Notes: a model not told the origin generated them from the sequence alone. Counted from the stretch's first letter, positions 15,031-22,712 are shown. The stretch: 40,190 nucleotides of DNA from CAYNQK01 sp964470375 (GCA_964470375.1 CAYYCP010000026.1:1-40190); one strand, 5' to 3'. Program-made: numbers and translations.

Positions 15031-15039
15031 ATTGTACCA
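15031..15039 (-). promoter_or_regulatory. Possible extended -10 promoter of the toroid gene
   Basis: On the minus strand, TACAAT (15031-15036) is preceded by TG with one base between, an extended -10. No convincing -35 box. It would give a leader of about 27 bases for the gene at 14997. Confidence 0.35.
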
Positions 15040-15042
15040 TAT

Positions 15043-16566
15043 TCAGCCCTGGGACGGGGCTCCATCGTCAGGATCGACTTGTCCCTCGGGAGCCGGCGCA
15101 GGCTCCGTTCCCGCCGGGATTACGGGCCCTTGAGGGGGCGTCTCGAGTTGGGCCAGGCGCGCGTATTCCTCCTCAGTGGCCAGGATATAGAGGGTGTCCC
15201 CTTCGGCGAGCCTGGTCCGTCCCCGCGGGATGATGATCCTGGAGCCCCGTATGACCGAGGTGACCGAGACCGTATCTGGCAGCTCGAGCTCGCTGAGGAG
15301 CTTGCCGGCGTAGCGCGAGCCCGGGCCCACCTTATGCTCGAAGATGTCCACGGAACACTCATTGACGCTCAGGAGCTCGAAGGAGTGCTCGGGCGGGGGC
15401 GCCTTAGGCTCCGCGAGCCCCAGCAGGCGGGAAACAGGTTTCATGAGGGTACCCTGGAAGAGGAGGGACACCAGGACCACCACGAAGACGATGTTGAAGA
15501 TGAGGTGGCCATCGTCCAAGGCGGCCGCGGCCGGGTAGGTGGCCAGCACGACAGGCACAGCCCCCTTTATCCCCGCGAAGGCGATGAAGAGGGATTCCCT
15601 GAATTTATACTTGAAAAAGGGCGTCACCATGAAGGTGACCAGGGACCGCGCGGCGAGGAAGGTGAAGAAGGCTATGGCGACGCTCTTGCCCAGGACCTGG
15701 GGGAGCTGGCGCGGGAAGGCCAGGAGGCCCAGGAGGAGGAAGAGCCCGGTGTTGGCGAAGGAGGCGATGCCGTCCAGGAAGCTGTCTACGCCCTTCTTGA
15801 AGGGGAAACGCGCATTCCCCAGGAAGATGCCGCAGAAGAAGACCGCGATGATGCCGTTGGCCCGGGCGAGGGAGGCCGATCCGAAGGCCAGGAGGATCAC
15901 GCCGATCATGAGGATGTGGTAGGAGCCGCGACTCTCGGACTTGAGGGCCTTGAACATGAGGCGCCCGGCCAGGCCCGCCCCCAGGCCCAGGCCGATGCCG
16001 GCGGCGATCTGGTAGACCAGCTTGAGGACCATGATCCAGATACTGCCCCCGTCGCCGGCTTGGAGGAGGCCCATGAAGAATACCGTCATGATAATGGCCG
16101 CCGGATCGTTGGCGGCCGACTCGAAGACCAGGGTGTTGGAGACTCGGGAGCGGATCGGGGCGCTGCGCACGGCGTTCACAACCGCCAAGGCGTCCGTGGA
16201 GGAGATGATGGAGCCGATGAGGAAGGACTCGAGCCAGCCGAACCTCAGGAAAAGGCGCACGAAGAGGCCGATCAGGAGGGCGGTGCCGGCGACCCCCGCC
16301 GTGGCCAGGATGAGGGAGGGCGCCATGATGCCCTTGATGGCTTCCCTGCGCAGGCCGAAACCGGCGTAGAAGATCACGAAGATCAGGGCCAGGTTGGCTA
16401 TCTGCTGGGTCAGGAGCATGTCGTCGAAGTAGATCAGGTTGAGGACGTCGCTGCCGGCTATGAGGCCAGCCAGGAGGAACACCAGGAGGATGGGCAGATT
16501 CAACCGGTTGGCCAGCTTGAGCGAGAAGAGGGAGACGATGATGAGGAGGGCGAAGACGAACATCAT
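15043..16566 (-). CDS. Potassium/proton antiporter, NhaP2/CvrA type
   Basis: 507 residues. The first 385 form a CPA1 cation/proton antiporter with about twelve helices; SSTDA (about residues 127-131) and the ND-containing FESAANDP are the charged core that carries ions. It is followed by a soluble TrkA-C/RCK-C domain (about 400-475: DTVSVTSVIRGSRIIIPRGRTRLAEGDTLYILA) which regulates transport by binding nucleotide or ion. The combination is that of NhaP2/CvrA K+/H+ antiporters, which expel K+ at low or changing pH or osmolarity. The ATG at 16566 has GGAGGA about ten bases upstream. Its acidic, proline-rich tail is not part of the domain. Confidence 0.9.
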   Translation of the reverse strand: MMFVFALLIIVSLFSLKLANRLNLPILLVFLLAGLIAGSDVLNLIYFDDMLLTQQIANLALIFVIFYAGFGLRREAIKGIMAPSLILATAGVAGTALLIGLFVRLFLRFGWLESFLIGSIISSTDALAVVNAVRSAPIRSRVSNTLVFESAANDPAAIIMTVFFMGLLQAGDGGSIWIMVLKLVYQIAAGIGLGLGAGLAGRLMFKALKSESRGSYHILMIGVILLAFGSASLARANGIIAVFFCGIFLGNARFPFKKGVDSFLDGIASFANTGLFLLLGLLAFPRQLPQVLGKSVAIAFFTFLAARSLVTFMVTPFFKYKFRESLFIAFAGIKGAVPVVLATYPAAAALDDGHLIFNIVFVVVLVSLLFQGTLMKPVSRLLGLAEPKAPPPEHSFELLSVNECSVDIFEHKVGPGSRYAGKLLSELELPDTVSVTSVIRGSRIIIPRGRTRLAEGDTLYILATEEEYARLAQLETPPQGPVIPAGTEPAPAPEGQVDPDDGAPSQG

Positions 16567-16663
16567 GGCAGCCTTCCTCCATGAAAGCTCCGGGCTGCAT
16601 GGATGAGGATGCTGGAGCGGGGAGCCGGACCTATGGCCAGGCCCCCCGGTCTAGCATCGCGCG

Positions 16664-17914
16664 CTAGACCAGCTCCAGCCCCGGCGCGGGGAATTTCGCG
16701 CACAGGGCCTTCACCTCGCCGGCGATGCGCGTCAGGATGGCCCCGTCCCGCCAGCCTTTCACGGCCTCGTCCATCCAAGCGGCTATCTTGAGCATCTCGG
16801 CCTCCTTCATGCCGCGGCTGGTGACCGATGGGGTGCCCAGGCGGATGCCGGAGGGGTCGGAGGCCTTGCGCTTTTCGCCGGGGACGGTGTTGTAGTTGAG
16901 CACGATGCCGGCCGCCTCCAGGGCCACCGCGCATTTCTTGCCGGTCAGTCCCTTGTTCGTAAGGTCGATGAGCATGAGGTGGTTGTCCGTGCCGCCCGAG
17001 ATGACCTGGAAACCGCGTTTCACCAGCTCGGCGGCCAGGGCCCTGGCATTGGCCACCGTCTGGCGGGCGTAGTCCTTGAACTCGGGCTTGAGGGCCTCGC
17101 CCAGGGCCACGGCGATGGCGGCGGTGGTGTGGTTGTGCGGCCCGCCCTGCATGCCGGGGAAGACGGCCTTGTCGATGGCCTTGGCGTGGATCTCCTTGCA
17201 CAGGATCATGGCCCCGCGCGGGCCGCGCAGGGTCTTGTGGGTAGTGGTGGTCACCACGTCGGCGTAGGGCACCGGGCTGGGGTGGGCCCCGCCGGCGACA
17301 AGGCCGGCGAAGTGGGCCATGTCCACGAAGAGGATGGCCCCGACCTCGTCGCAGATATCGCGGAAGCGCGGGAAGTCCAGGACGCGCGAGTAGGCCGAGT
17401 GCCCGGCTATAATCATCTTGGGCTTGTGCTCGCGGGCCAAAGCGGCCACCTGGTCATAGTCAATCAGGCCGGTAGACTCATCCAGGCTATAATGGACCAC
17501 GTTGAACCACTTGCCGGTGGCGCTGGCCTTGGAGCCGTGGGTGAGGTGGCCGCCGTGGGAGAGGTTCAGTCCCAGGACCGTGTCGCCGGGCTTGCAGAAA
17601 GCCAGGTAGACGGCCAGGTTGGCGGGCGAGCCGGAGTAGGACTGCACGTTGGCGTGCTCGGCCCCGAAGAGCCTCTTGGCCCGCTCTATGGCCAGGTTCT
17701 CCATGCGGTCGATGTTCGCCTGGCCCTGGTAGTAGCGCGCTCCCGGATAACCCTCGGAGTACTTATTGGCCAGCACGGAGCCGGTGGCCTGCATGACCGC
17801 GCGCGAGACGTAGTTCTCGCTGGCGATGAGGCGGACGGTGTCGCGCTCATAGGCTTCCTCGTCCTTGATGATGGCGTAGACGTCCGGGTCCTGCTGCTTG
17901 AGTGCGTCCATCAT
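16664..17914 (-). CDS. glyA: Serine hydroxymethyltransferase
   Basis: 416 residues, the standard length for GlyA. It interconverts serine plus tetrahydrofolate and glycine plus methylene-tetrahydrofolate, using PLP in the cytoplasm. The PLP lysine is Lys227 in TTTTHKTLRGPRG; Asp198 and His201 in VDMAHFAG contact the cofactor; SENYVS and KYSEGYPGARYYQG are near-invariant. AGGAG (17921-17925) is six bases before ATG 17914; a second ATG follows directly. The stop codon lies in a hairpin with 8-base arms (16649-16670) that lacks a T-run. Expression is controlled by a ZTP riboswitch with a terminator, fitting its role in one-carbon supply for purine synthesis. Confidence 0.97.
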   Translation of the reverse strand: MMDALKQQDPDVYAIIKDEEAYERDTVRLIASENYVSRAVMQATGSVLANKYSEGYPGARYYQGQANIDRMENLAIERAKRLFGAEHANVQSYSGSPANLAVYLAFCKPGDTVLGLNLSHGGHLTHGSKASATGKWFNVVHYSLDESTGLIDYDQVAALAREHKPKMIIAGHSAYSRVLDFPRFRDICDEVGAILFVDMAHFAGLVAGGAHPSPVPYADVVTTTTHKTLRGPRGAMILCKEIHAKAIDKAVFPGMQGGPHNHTTAAIAVALGEALKPEFKDYARQTVANARALAAELVKRGFQVISGGTDNHLMLIDLTNKGLTGKKCAVALEAAGIVLNYNTVPGEKRKASDPSGIRLGTPSVTSRGMKEAEMLKIAAWMDEAVKGWRDGAILTRIAGEVKALCAKFPAPGLELV

Positions 17915-17940
17915 GCTTCGCTCCTATTTCCCGGGGGCAT

Positions 17941-17982
17941 AAAAAAAGCGCCCCGGCCAGAAGGTATTCTGCCCAGACGCGC
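17941..17982 (-). terminator. Attenuator hairpin of the glyA riboswitch
   Basis: On the minus strand, a stem formed by 17967-17982 and 17948-17962 around a four-base loop is followed by seven T (17941-17947). The 5' arm contains the conserved CTGGGCA of the ZTP aptamer, so aptamer and terminator exclude each other. Confidence 0.8.
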
Positions 17983-18110
17983 GGCTGGCCGAACGCCGAA
18001 GGCGTTCGGCTCGGCGAAAGACCCCGGGGCCTTCCGTTCGGCTCGGACGCTGTACGCCCGGAGACCGCACTTCCCAGGGGTTATCCCCTCGCGGCGTCAG
18101 TCATGCGGTC
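17967..18110 (-). ncRNA. ZTP (pfl) riboswitch upstream of glyA
   Basis: Minus-strand RNA. Stem P1 pairs GACCGCA (at 18110) with TGCGGTC (ending 18063). Inside it are TGACTGACGC and a GGGG-ATAA-CCCC hairpin followed by TGGGAAG, matching the ZTP consensus TGACTGGCG...CCACC-GGGGAG layout. The 3' part has CGCGTCTGGGCA at about 17970-17983, matching CCGCCTGGGCA. A long hairpin made of GCCGAACGCC and GGCGTTCGGC lies between. Z nucleotides (ZMP/ZTP) build up when 10-formyl-tetrahydrofolate is short; binding would prevent termination and raise GlyA. Confidence 0.85.
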
Positions 18111-18116
18111 GGCTCC

Positions 18117-18145
18117 ATCATACCCCCGCGGGAGGGGGCGGTCAA
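18117..18145 (-). promoter_or_regulatory. Promoter of the glyA riboswitch
   Basis: On the minus strand TTGACC (18140-18145) and TATGAT (18117-18122) are 17 bases apart. The predicted start near 18110 coincides with the first base of aptamer stem P1. Confidence 0.75.
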
Positions 18146-18195
18146 GGGAAGCGGCGAGCGAGAAGCGGGCCACGCTTCAGCTTATAGGATAAGGC

Positions 18196-18239
18196 TTGTT
18201 TGAAGCGTATATACGTAGTATATTGCGTATATACGGAGG
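18196..18239 (+). promoter_or_regulatory. Promoter and paired palindromic operators of the second toxin-antitoxin module
   Basis: TTGTTT (18196-18201) and TATATT (18219-18224) are 17 bases apart. The perfect palindrome CGTATATACG occurs twice, at 18206-18215 (in the spacer) and 18226-18235 (just after the -10), exactly 20 bases or two helical turns apart. GGAGG follows at 18235-18239. This is the layout for cooperative autorepression by the antitoxin complex. Confidence 0.7.
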
Positions 18240-18244
18240 AGCGA

Positions 18245-18505
18245 ATGGCATTGAGCATCCGGAGCGCGGAAGTGGAGAGGATGGCGCGGGAGCTCTCCAG
18301 GAGGACGGGGGAGGGGATGACGGAGGCCATAAAGGCGGCTCTGGAAGCCAGGCTTGATGACCAGACCGAGGCCGCGAAATCGCGGGCGAACAAGCTCAGG
18401 GCGATTGCCCGCGAGTGCGTGAAGGCCGAGACGCTCGATACGCGGAGCGAGGACGAGATCCTCGGCTACGACGAGGATGGGGGATTCAAGCGTGGTCGTC
18501 GATAG
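18245..18505 (+). CDS. VapB-type antitoxin (Rv0623-like)
   Basis: 86 residues from ATG 18245, chosen for GGAGG five bases upstream. MALSIRSAEVERMARELSRRTGEGMTEAIKAALEARL matches the DNA-binding N-terminus of the Rv0623/PSK-type antitoxins. The acidic tail (SEDEILGYDEDGG) would contact the toxin. The gene starts just after two identical palindromes that are its likely operator. The toxin gene overlaps its end by 29 bases (or 14 if the toxin uses GTG 18492). It is unrelated in sequence to the antitoxin at 13434. Confidence 0.85.
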   Translation: MALSIRSAEVERMARELSRRTGEGMTEAIKAALEARLDDQTEAAKSRANKLRAIARECVKAETLDTRSEDEILGYDEDGGFKRGRR

Positions 18506-18887
18506 CTCCGCCATCGCGGCCGTCCTCCTCGGGGAATCGGATGGAGAGGCCATCATCACGGCCCTTTCGGCTCCGGAAAGGAAGTTCATGAGCGCAGTCA
18601 ATCGCCTGGAGGCCTCCATCGTCATCGAGGCCAGGAAGGGCGCGGCGGGCGCGAAAGCCTTCTCGCGGCTCATGAGCGTCGCGGGCATCGAAGTCATGCC
18701 CTTCGACGCGGGGCAGGCCGAGATCGCGCTCGACGCCTGGAGGCGCTACGGGAGGGGAAGGCACAAAGCTTCCTTGAACCTCGGCGATTGCGCCGCCTAC
18801 GCCCTCGCCAAGACCCTGAACGAGGTACTCCTTTTCAAGGGGGACGATTTCCCGCACACGGACATCGCTGCGGCGATAGGGAATTAG
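18477..18887 (+). CDS. VapC-type toxin, PIN-domain ribonuclease (second module)
   Basis: 136 residues, one PIN domain. Metal-binding acids are Asp9 in VVVDSSAIAAVLLGE, Glu45 in NRLEAS, Asp104 in NLGDCAAYALA and Asp123/Asp124 in FKGDDF, all in the expected order and spacing. The pattern NLGDC..YALA with LFKGDDF is typical of VapC proteins paired with Rv0623-type antitoxins. ATG 18477 has no properly spaced ribosome site; GTG 18492 with GGGGGA seven bases upstream is a good alternative and would shorten the protein by five residues. Expected to cleave tRNA when released. Confidence 0.88.
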   Translation: MGDSSVVVDSSAIAAVLLGESDGEAIITALSAPERKFMSAVNRLEASIVIEARKGAAGAKAFSRLMSVAGIEVMPFDAGQAEIALDAWRRYGRGRHKASLNLGDCAAYALAKTLNEVLLFKGDDFPHTDIAAAIGN

Positions 18888-18993
18888 CCAGGAAAGAGGA
18901 ACGCGGACCCCGCCACGGATCCGGCCCCGCCGCCTTTGGCGCTCCGAAACTCGTTTCAGTATATTTGACAACGGCAATTAAAAGGAGGTTGCG

Positions 18994-19506
18994 ATGAACA
19001 AAGCGATCTGGCTGACCTTGGCCGCGGCGGCCATGACTGGCCTTGGCGCGCAGGCCGCTCCCGCCCCCCTGGTGGCCGAGGCTGCCGGGGTGCGCTTCGA
19101 GCTGAGGGTCCTGGGCAATGAGGTTGAGGTCACCATGAGCGCCAAGACCGCCGGCTGGGTCGCCTTCGGCCTGGATCCCTCCAGGCGCATGCGCGACGCC
19201 GACTTCGTCCTGGGCTACGTCAAGGACGGCCAGGCCTATGCCCGGGACGATTACGGGAATTCGGACATAGCCCACGCGGCCGACTCCTCGTTGGGCGGCC
19301 AAGACGATATCATCTCGGCGGTAGGGGAGGAGAAGGATGGAGTCACCACCATCAGGCTCCGACTCAAGCGACTTCCGGCGGATCCCAAGGACAGGCCCTG
19401 GAGTCCCGGCCCGCACAAGCTCCTCCTGGCCTACGGTCCCAGGGACGACTTCACTTCCAAGCACGCCAGGGCCGGATCGGTTATGATCGAGGTGCCGGCG
19501 CCCTGA
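18994..19506 (+). CDS. Secreted DOMON-domain protein
   Basis: 170 residues: a signal peptide (MNKAIWLTLAAAAMTGLGAQA) and a single DOMON beta-sandwich. WVAFGLDPSRRMRDADFVLGYV is the DOMON signature, and the later DDIISAVGEEKDGVTTIRLRLKR and HKLLLAYGP strands complete the sandwich. DOMON domains bind heme or sugars; the Met in RRM and a late His are the usual heme-ligand positions in cytochrome-type members, and both are present here. AAAAGGAGG lies seven bases before the ATG. The next gene, a 62-residue membrane protein, follows after 62 bases with two hairpins between. The pair looks like a periplasmic electron carrier and a membrane partner. Confidence 0.85.
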   Translation: MNKAIWLTLAAAAMTGLGAQAAPAPLVAEAAGVRFELRVLGNEVEVTMSAKTAGWVAFGLDPSRRMRDADFVLGYVKDGQAYARDDYGNSDIAHAADSSLGGQDDIISAVGEEKDGVTTIRLRLKRLPADPKDRPWSPGPHKLLLAYGPRDDFTSKHARAGSVMIEVPAP

Positions 19507-19513
19507 GGCCCCG

Positions 19514-19545
19514 GCCCTCGCGAGGGCTCAAGCCTTCCGCGAAGG
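19514..19545 (+). repeat. Two hairpins between the DOMON gene and its membrane partner
   Basis: GCCCTCGCGAGGGC (19514-19527) is a perfect 14-base palindrome and CCTTC-CGC-GAAGG (19533-19545) follows directly. With no T-run they are not strong terminators; they may set the ratio of the two products by mRNA processing or stability. Confidence 0.5.
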
Positions 19546-19568
19546 ATCCAGAAAGGCGGAGGCGGCTC

Positions 19569-19757
19569 ATGAACACCTTTCTTTGGACCTTGATAGGGGG
19601 CGCCCTGGGCATGGGCGTGATCCTGGCGGCGGCCCTCACGGGCCTCAAGGTGATCAAGGCGAAATTCAAGACCCATAAGGCTCTCGGGATCGCCGCCCTG
19701 TCCCTCGGGATCATCCATGGTCTGGGCGGGCTCCTCCTCTACCTCGGCATCATCTGA
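19569..19757 (+). CDS. 62-residue two-helix membrane protein, possible mini cytochrome b
   Basis: Two hydrophobic helices (residues about 5-29 and 38-60) joined by a positive loop (KVIKAKFKTHK). The second helix starts with His36 and contains His50, separated by 13 residues, with small residues around them (HKALGIAALSLGIIHGLGG). H-X13-H on one helix is the spacing used for stacked heme ligands in b-type cytochromes, and the segment resembles one helix of cytochrome b561. A dimer could hold two hemes. GGAGG lies about eight bases before the ATG. The neighbouring DOMON gene supports an electron-transfer role, as DOMON and b561 domains often work together. Function is inferred. Confidence 0.72.
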   Translation: MNTFLWTLIGGALGMGVILAAALTGLKVIKAKFKTHKALGIAALSLGIIHGLGGLLLYLGII

Positions 19758-19788
19758 GGAGCCTCCGCGGATTCCGGCGGGGCTCTGC

Positions 19789-19818
19789 TTGACAAGGCCG
19801 GCCCCGCGCGGCGACACT
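19789..19818 (+). promoter_or_regulatory. Promoter of the second MATE gene
   Basis: TTGACA (19789-19794) and GACACT (19813-19818) are 18 bases apart. The predicted transcription start is the ATG at 19825, which opens a six-codon frame; the MATE ATG is ten bases further on in another frame. Confidence 0.45.
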
Positions 19819-19834
19819 TGCGCCATGGCGGATC

Positions 19835-21205
19835 ATGGCGCATGACTTCTCGAAGGACCTGACCCAGGGCGGGGTGGCCAAGAACTTGGTAGCCTTCGCC
19901 CTGCCGCTCATGGCCTCCACCCTCTTGCAAGCCCTCTACAATACGGCAGACTTGCTGATCGTGGGCATATTCACGGATGCCGCCGGCCTATCGGGGGTGG
20001 CCATCGGGGGTCAGCTCACTATTCTGGTGACTAACGTCGTGATCGGCCTAGCCTCGGGCGGGACTATCCTGATCTCGCAGTACCGGGGGGCCAAGCGCCT
20101 CGAGGAGGAGCGCCGGGCCATCGGCACCCTCCTGGGCGGCCTCCTGGCCATGGCCGCCCTGACCAGCCTCTGCCTGCCCTTCCTGGCCGGTCCGCTGGCG
20201 CGGCTCATGGACGCCCCGCCCGAATCCTACTCCCAGGCCCGCGACTACCTGGCCATCTGCATGGGCGGGTCGGCCTTCATCTTCGGCTACAACGCCCTGA
20301 GCTCGATCATGCGCGGCCTGGGCGACTCCAAACGCCCCTTCCTCTTCGTGGGCATAGCCACCGGGACCAACGTGGTCCTGGATCTCCTGGCCGTAGGCGC
20401 CCTGCGCTTGGGAGCCGCGGGGGCGGCCTGGGCGACGGTCATATCCCAGGCTTTCAGCCTGATCCTCTCGGCGGTCTACCTGGGGCGGCGGGGCTTCCGC
20501 TTCAGCCTCAGGATCCACGGCCCGACTCTCAAGCGCCTCCTGGGCTTGGGTTTGCCGATGGGCCTGCAGCAGCTGATCGTCCAGGTGTCCTTCGTTTTCC
20601 TTTCCTACCTGGTCAACGGTTACGGGGTTTCCGCCAGCGCCGCGGCCGGGATATGTGCCAAGGTGAACAGCTTCGCCATCCTGCCCGGCCTGGCCATGTC
20701 CGCGGCCATCTCGGCGATGGCTGGACAAAACATCGGGGCCCAGCGCTTCGACCGGGCTATGCAGACCCTCCTGACCGGCCTCAAGGTCATCCTGCCCCTG
20801 GACCTGGCCATCTTCATCGCGGTCAATATCTTCACCGCCGGCATCATCGGCGCCTTCAGCGTGGATCCCGGGGTTATCGGGCTGGGAGTCATATACATGC
20901 GATATGTGAGCGTGGACGCCCTGATCGTCATGCCCCTCTTCTGCCTATCGGGCCTCCTGATCGGGGCCGGACGGACTGGGATCACCCTCTTCACGAGCTT
21001 CTTCTCCTCGATCCTCCTGCGCATGCCCCTGGCCTGGCTCTTCAGCCGATCCCTCGGGTTGGGCTTCCAGGGAGTCGGACTGGGGACGGCCCTGGCTCCC
21101 GCGGGAGCACTCGCCTTTTCCATCATCTACCTGGCTACCGGGCGCTGGAAGAGATCGGCCATCGGGGAGCCGCCGGTCCAGGGACAGTCCCCGGCTATGG
21201 GCTAG
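19835..21205 (+). CDS. MATE-family multidrug/metabolite exporter (second copy)
   Basis: 456 residues, about twelve helices. The N-terminal LTQGGVAKNLVAFALPLMASTLLQALYNTADLLIVG is the DinF/NorM-like MATE opening; the second half has MSAAISAMAGQNIGAQ, the matching repeat. Exports drugs or metabolites using an ion gradient across the inner membrane. The start has no ribosome site; the predicted leader is about ten bases and itself contains an ATG in another frame. Its stop lies at 21203-21205 and overlaps the stop of the convergent PEGA gene by four bases. Sequence differs widely from the copy at 4131, so this is not a recent duplication. Confidence 0.92.
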   Translation: MAHDFSKDLTQGGVAKNLVAFALPLMASTLLQALYNTADLLIVGIFTDAAGLSGVAIGGQLTILVTNVVIGLASGGTILISQYRGAKRLEEERRAIGTLLGGLLAMAALTSLCLPFLAGPLARLMDAPPESYSQARDYLAICMGGSAFIFGYNALSSIMRGLGDSKRPFLFVGIATGTNVVLDLLAVGALRLGAAGAAWATVISQAFSLILSAVYLGRRGFRFSLRIHGPTLKRLLGLGLPMGLQQLIVQVSFVFLSYLVNGYGVSASAAAGICAKVNSFAILPGLAMSAAISAMAGQNIGAQRFDRAMQTLLTGLKVILPLDLAIFIAVNIFTAGIIGAFSVDPGVIGLGVIYMRYVSVDALIVMPLFCLSGLLIGAGRTGITLFTSFFSSILLRMPLAWLFSRSLGLGFQGVGLGTALAPAGALAFSIIYLATGRWKRSAIGEPPVQGQSPAMG

Positions 21206-22632
21206 TATTCCCAGGAAAGGAGGCTAAGCTCCCAGGCCACCGCCCCACCCGCCGCCAGCGAAGGCCGGGGGAGGGGAAGGCCGGCCCGCGCCACTCCGGG
21301 GCTGATGCCGATGAGGGCCTGGGCTGCGCCCGTCTGGACGCTGCGCCCCTCCACCATGTCGCGCGTAAGCCAGAGGGCCACGCCCGATCCGGCCAGGGAT
21401 CCCGCGACCATGCCGCCGTAGATAGCCCCCGGCTGGTCGAAGCCGAGTACGTAGGGCAGGCCCAGGCCCAGGAAGGCGCCCAGGGCCGAACCGAGGTTGA
21501 AGAGCCAAGCCCGCGCGGCCGGGAAGGGTTCTTTGCCCATAGTCAATAAAGTCGTGGCTACGCCGTAGAGGGTGCCGCCTAAGACCGACAGCCCCGAATA
21601 CAGGGGCCAGCGTCCCGCGTCGCCCCCCTCCTGCCCGGCGCCGAAGGCGGCGGCGGCCGCCAGGCCCCAGGATGAGCCCCAGGTCATCGAAGAGCAGATG
21701 AAGAAGGAGCGTCCAGAGTTCATGACAGCACCCTCGCTGAGCTTGAGAAAGCCGAAGAAGGCTATGGGCGCCGCCACCAGGGGCAGGCCCACGTAGAGGC
21801 GGACGTGCTCCGGGCTGGGCAGGTAGTTGAAGGCGAAGAGCAGGGCGTCCGAGGCCACGGCCGAGTAGACAGTCAAGAAGGTGAGCAGGCCGGCCCGCCC
21901 GTCCTGGAGGGCGCGCACCCGCTCGTCCACCTGCTTCTCTTGCTTGAGGAGCCGGGCCTTGACGAAATAGGTGGAGGCTTCGGCCACCTTCACGTTCTGC
22001 GACCAGGTCTTGTAGCCCTCGGCCTGGAGTTTTACCGCGTAGGCGCCGGGCTTGGGGACTTTGATGAGGATGGGCGAGGAACCCTCGTAAAGCCCGTTCA
22101 CGTAGACGCCTATCCCGGGCGGCTCGGACTCGATGCTGATGAACTGGCCCTGATTGACGACTATGCCGGGAATTTCCAGAATCTCCTGGGCCGCGATCCT
22201 GACCGCGCCGCGCAGGTCCTCCAGGGGACCCACGAATTCGCGGGTGACCAGCTTGTCGGTGGCCCCCGTCTCGGCGTCCACTAGGCGCAGGCTGACGATG
22301 TACAGGGAGCCCAGCCTGCCGATGCTGCCGGCCATGAGTTTCCTGGCTCCTAGGAGCCGGCCCGCCCTGACGGCTACGGCGGGATCGGCCAGGCTGGAGA
22401 CGGAGAAGGCCTGCTCCTCCAGGGCGGCCGGGGTGTCCTCGCGCGATACCAGTGCCCGCCCGGGGGCCTGGGCGATCTCCTTCTTCACCAGGTCGGAGAG
22501 GATGGACAGGCCCGAGGGGCCGATCTCCTCGGAGGTGAAGCCCAGGAAGGCGATGCTCAGGGGAGCCTCTTGGGCCCATAGGAGGCTCAGGCCCAGGAGG
22601 GCCGAGAGGTAAGCTGCTATCGACTTTCTCAT
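21202..22632 (-). CDS. PEGA-domain envelope protein with FlgO/CsgG-like N-terminus
   Basis: 476 residues from ATG 22632; a GTG at 22656 would add eight. Layout: signal peptide (MRKSIAAYLSALLGLSLLWAQ), an alpha/beta domain (SIAFLGFTSEEIGPSGLSILSDLVKKEI...GARKLMAGSIGRLGSLYIVSLRLVDAETG) of the type used by CsgG/FlgO and TolB-like proteins, a PEGA domain (about residues 165-235: VYVNGLYEGSSPILIKVPKPGAYAVKLQAEGYKTW), a short helix, and a C-terminal membrane region with about seven hydrophobic segments rich in Gly and Ala. Such combinations are frequent in spirochaetes and are thought to link envelope layers; exact role unknown. A 17-codon frame preceded by AAAGGAGG overlaps its start in ATGA fashion. 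Confidence 0.8.
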   Translation of the reverse strand: MRKSIAAYLSALLGLSLLWAQEAPLSIAFLGFTSEEIGPSGLSILSDLVKKEIAQAPGRALVSREDTPAALEEQAFSVSSLADPAVAVRAGRLLGARKLMAGSIGRLGSLYIVSLRLVDAETGATDKLVTREFVGPLEDLRGAVRIAAQEILEIPGIVVNQGQFISIESEPPGIGVYVNGLYEGSSPILIKVPKPGAYAVKLQAEGYKTWSQNVKVAEASTYFVKARLLKQEKQVDERVRALQDGRAGLLTFLTVYSAVASDALLFAFNYLPSPEHVRLYVGLPLVAAPIAFFGFLKLSEGAVMNSGRSFFICSSMTWGSSWGLAAAAAFGAGQEGGDAGRWPLYSGLSVLGGTLYGVATTLLTMGKEPFPAARAWLFNLGSALGAFLGLGLPYVLGFDQPGAIYGGMVAGSLAGSGVALWLTRDMVEGRSVQTGAAQALIGISPGVARAGLPLPRPSLAAGGAVAWELSLLSWEY

Positions 22633-22712
22633 GGCGCTGCGGGGCGCTGGGCGCACGGCCTTAGCCGACGCGAGGGTCCCATCCTCCTTTCCGCATCGGA
22701 TTGGATGGAGTG

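Noticed and set aside
15079..16584. A 501-codon open frame on the plus strand opposite the antiporter gene
   Set aside because: It is an artefact of high G+C antisense reading: composed mainly of Glu, Gly, Asp and Arg without any domain, while the minus strand encodes a clear antiporter.
16649..16670. Hairpin over the glyA stop codon as a terminator
   Set aside because: Arms are perfect, but downstream on the minus strand there is a run of G rather than T.
16979..18187. A 402-codon open frame opposite glyA and its riboswitch
   Set aside because: No recognisable domain; it runs antisense to invariant GlyA motifs and through the riboswitch.
18965..18970. TTGACA just upstream of the DOMON gene as a -35 box
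   Set aside because: A -10 at the right distance would lie inside the start of the gene. TATATT at 18960-18965 as a -10, with TTGGCG upstream, is more reasonable but weak.
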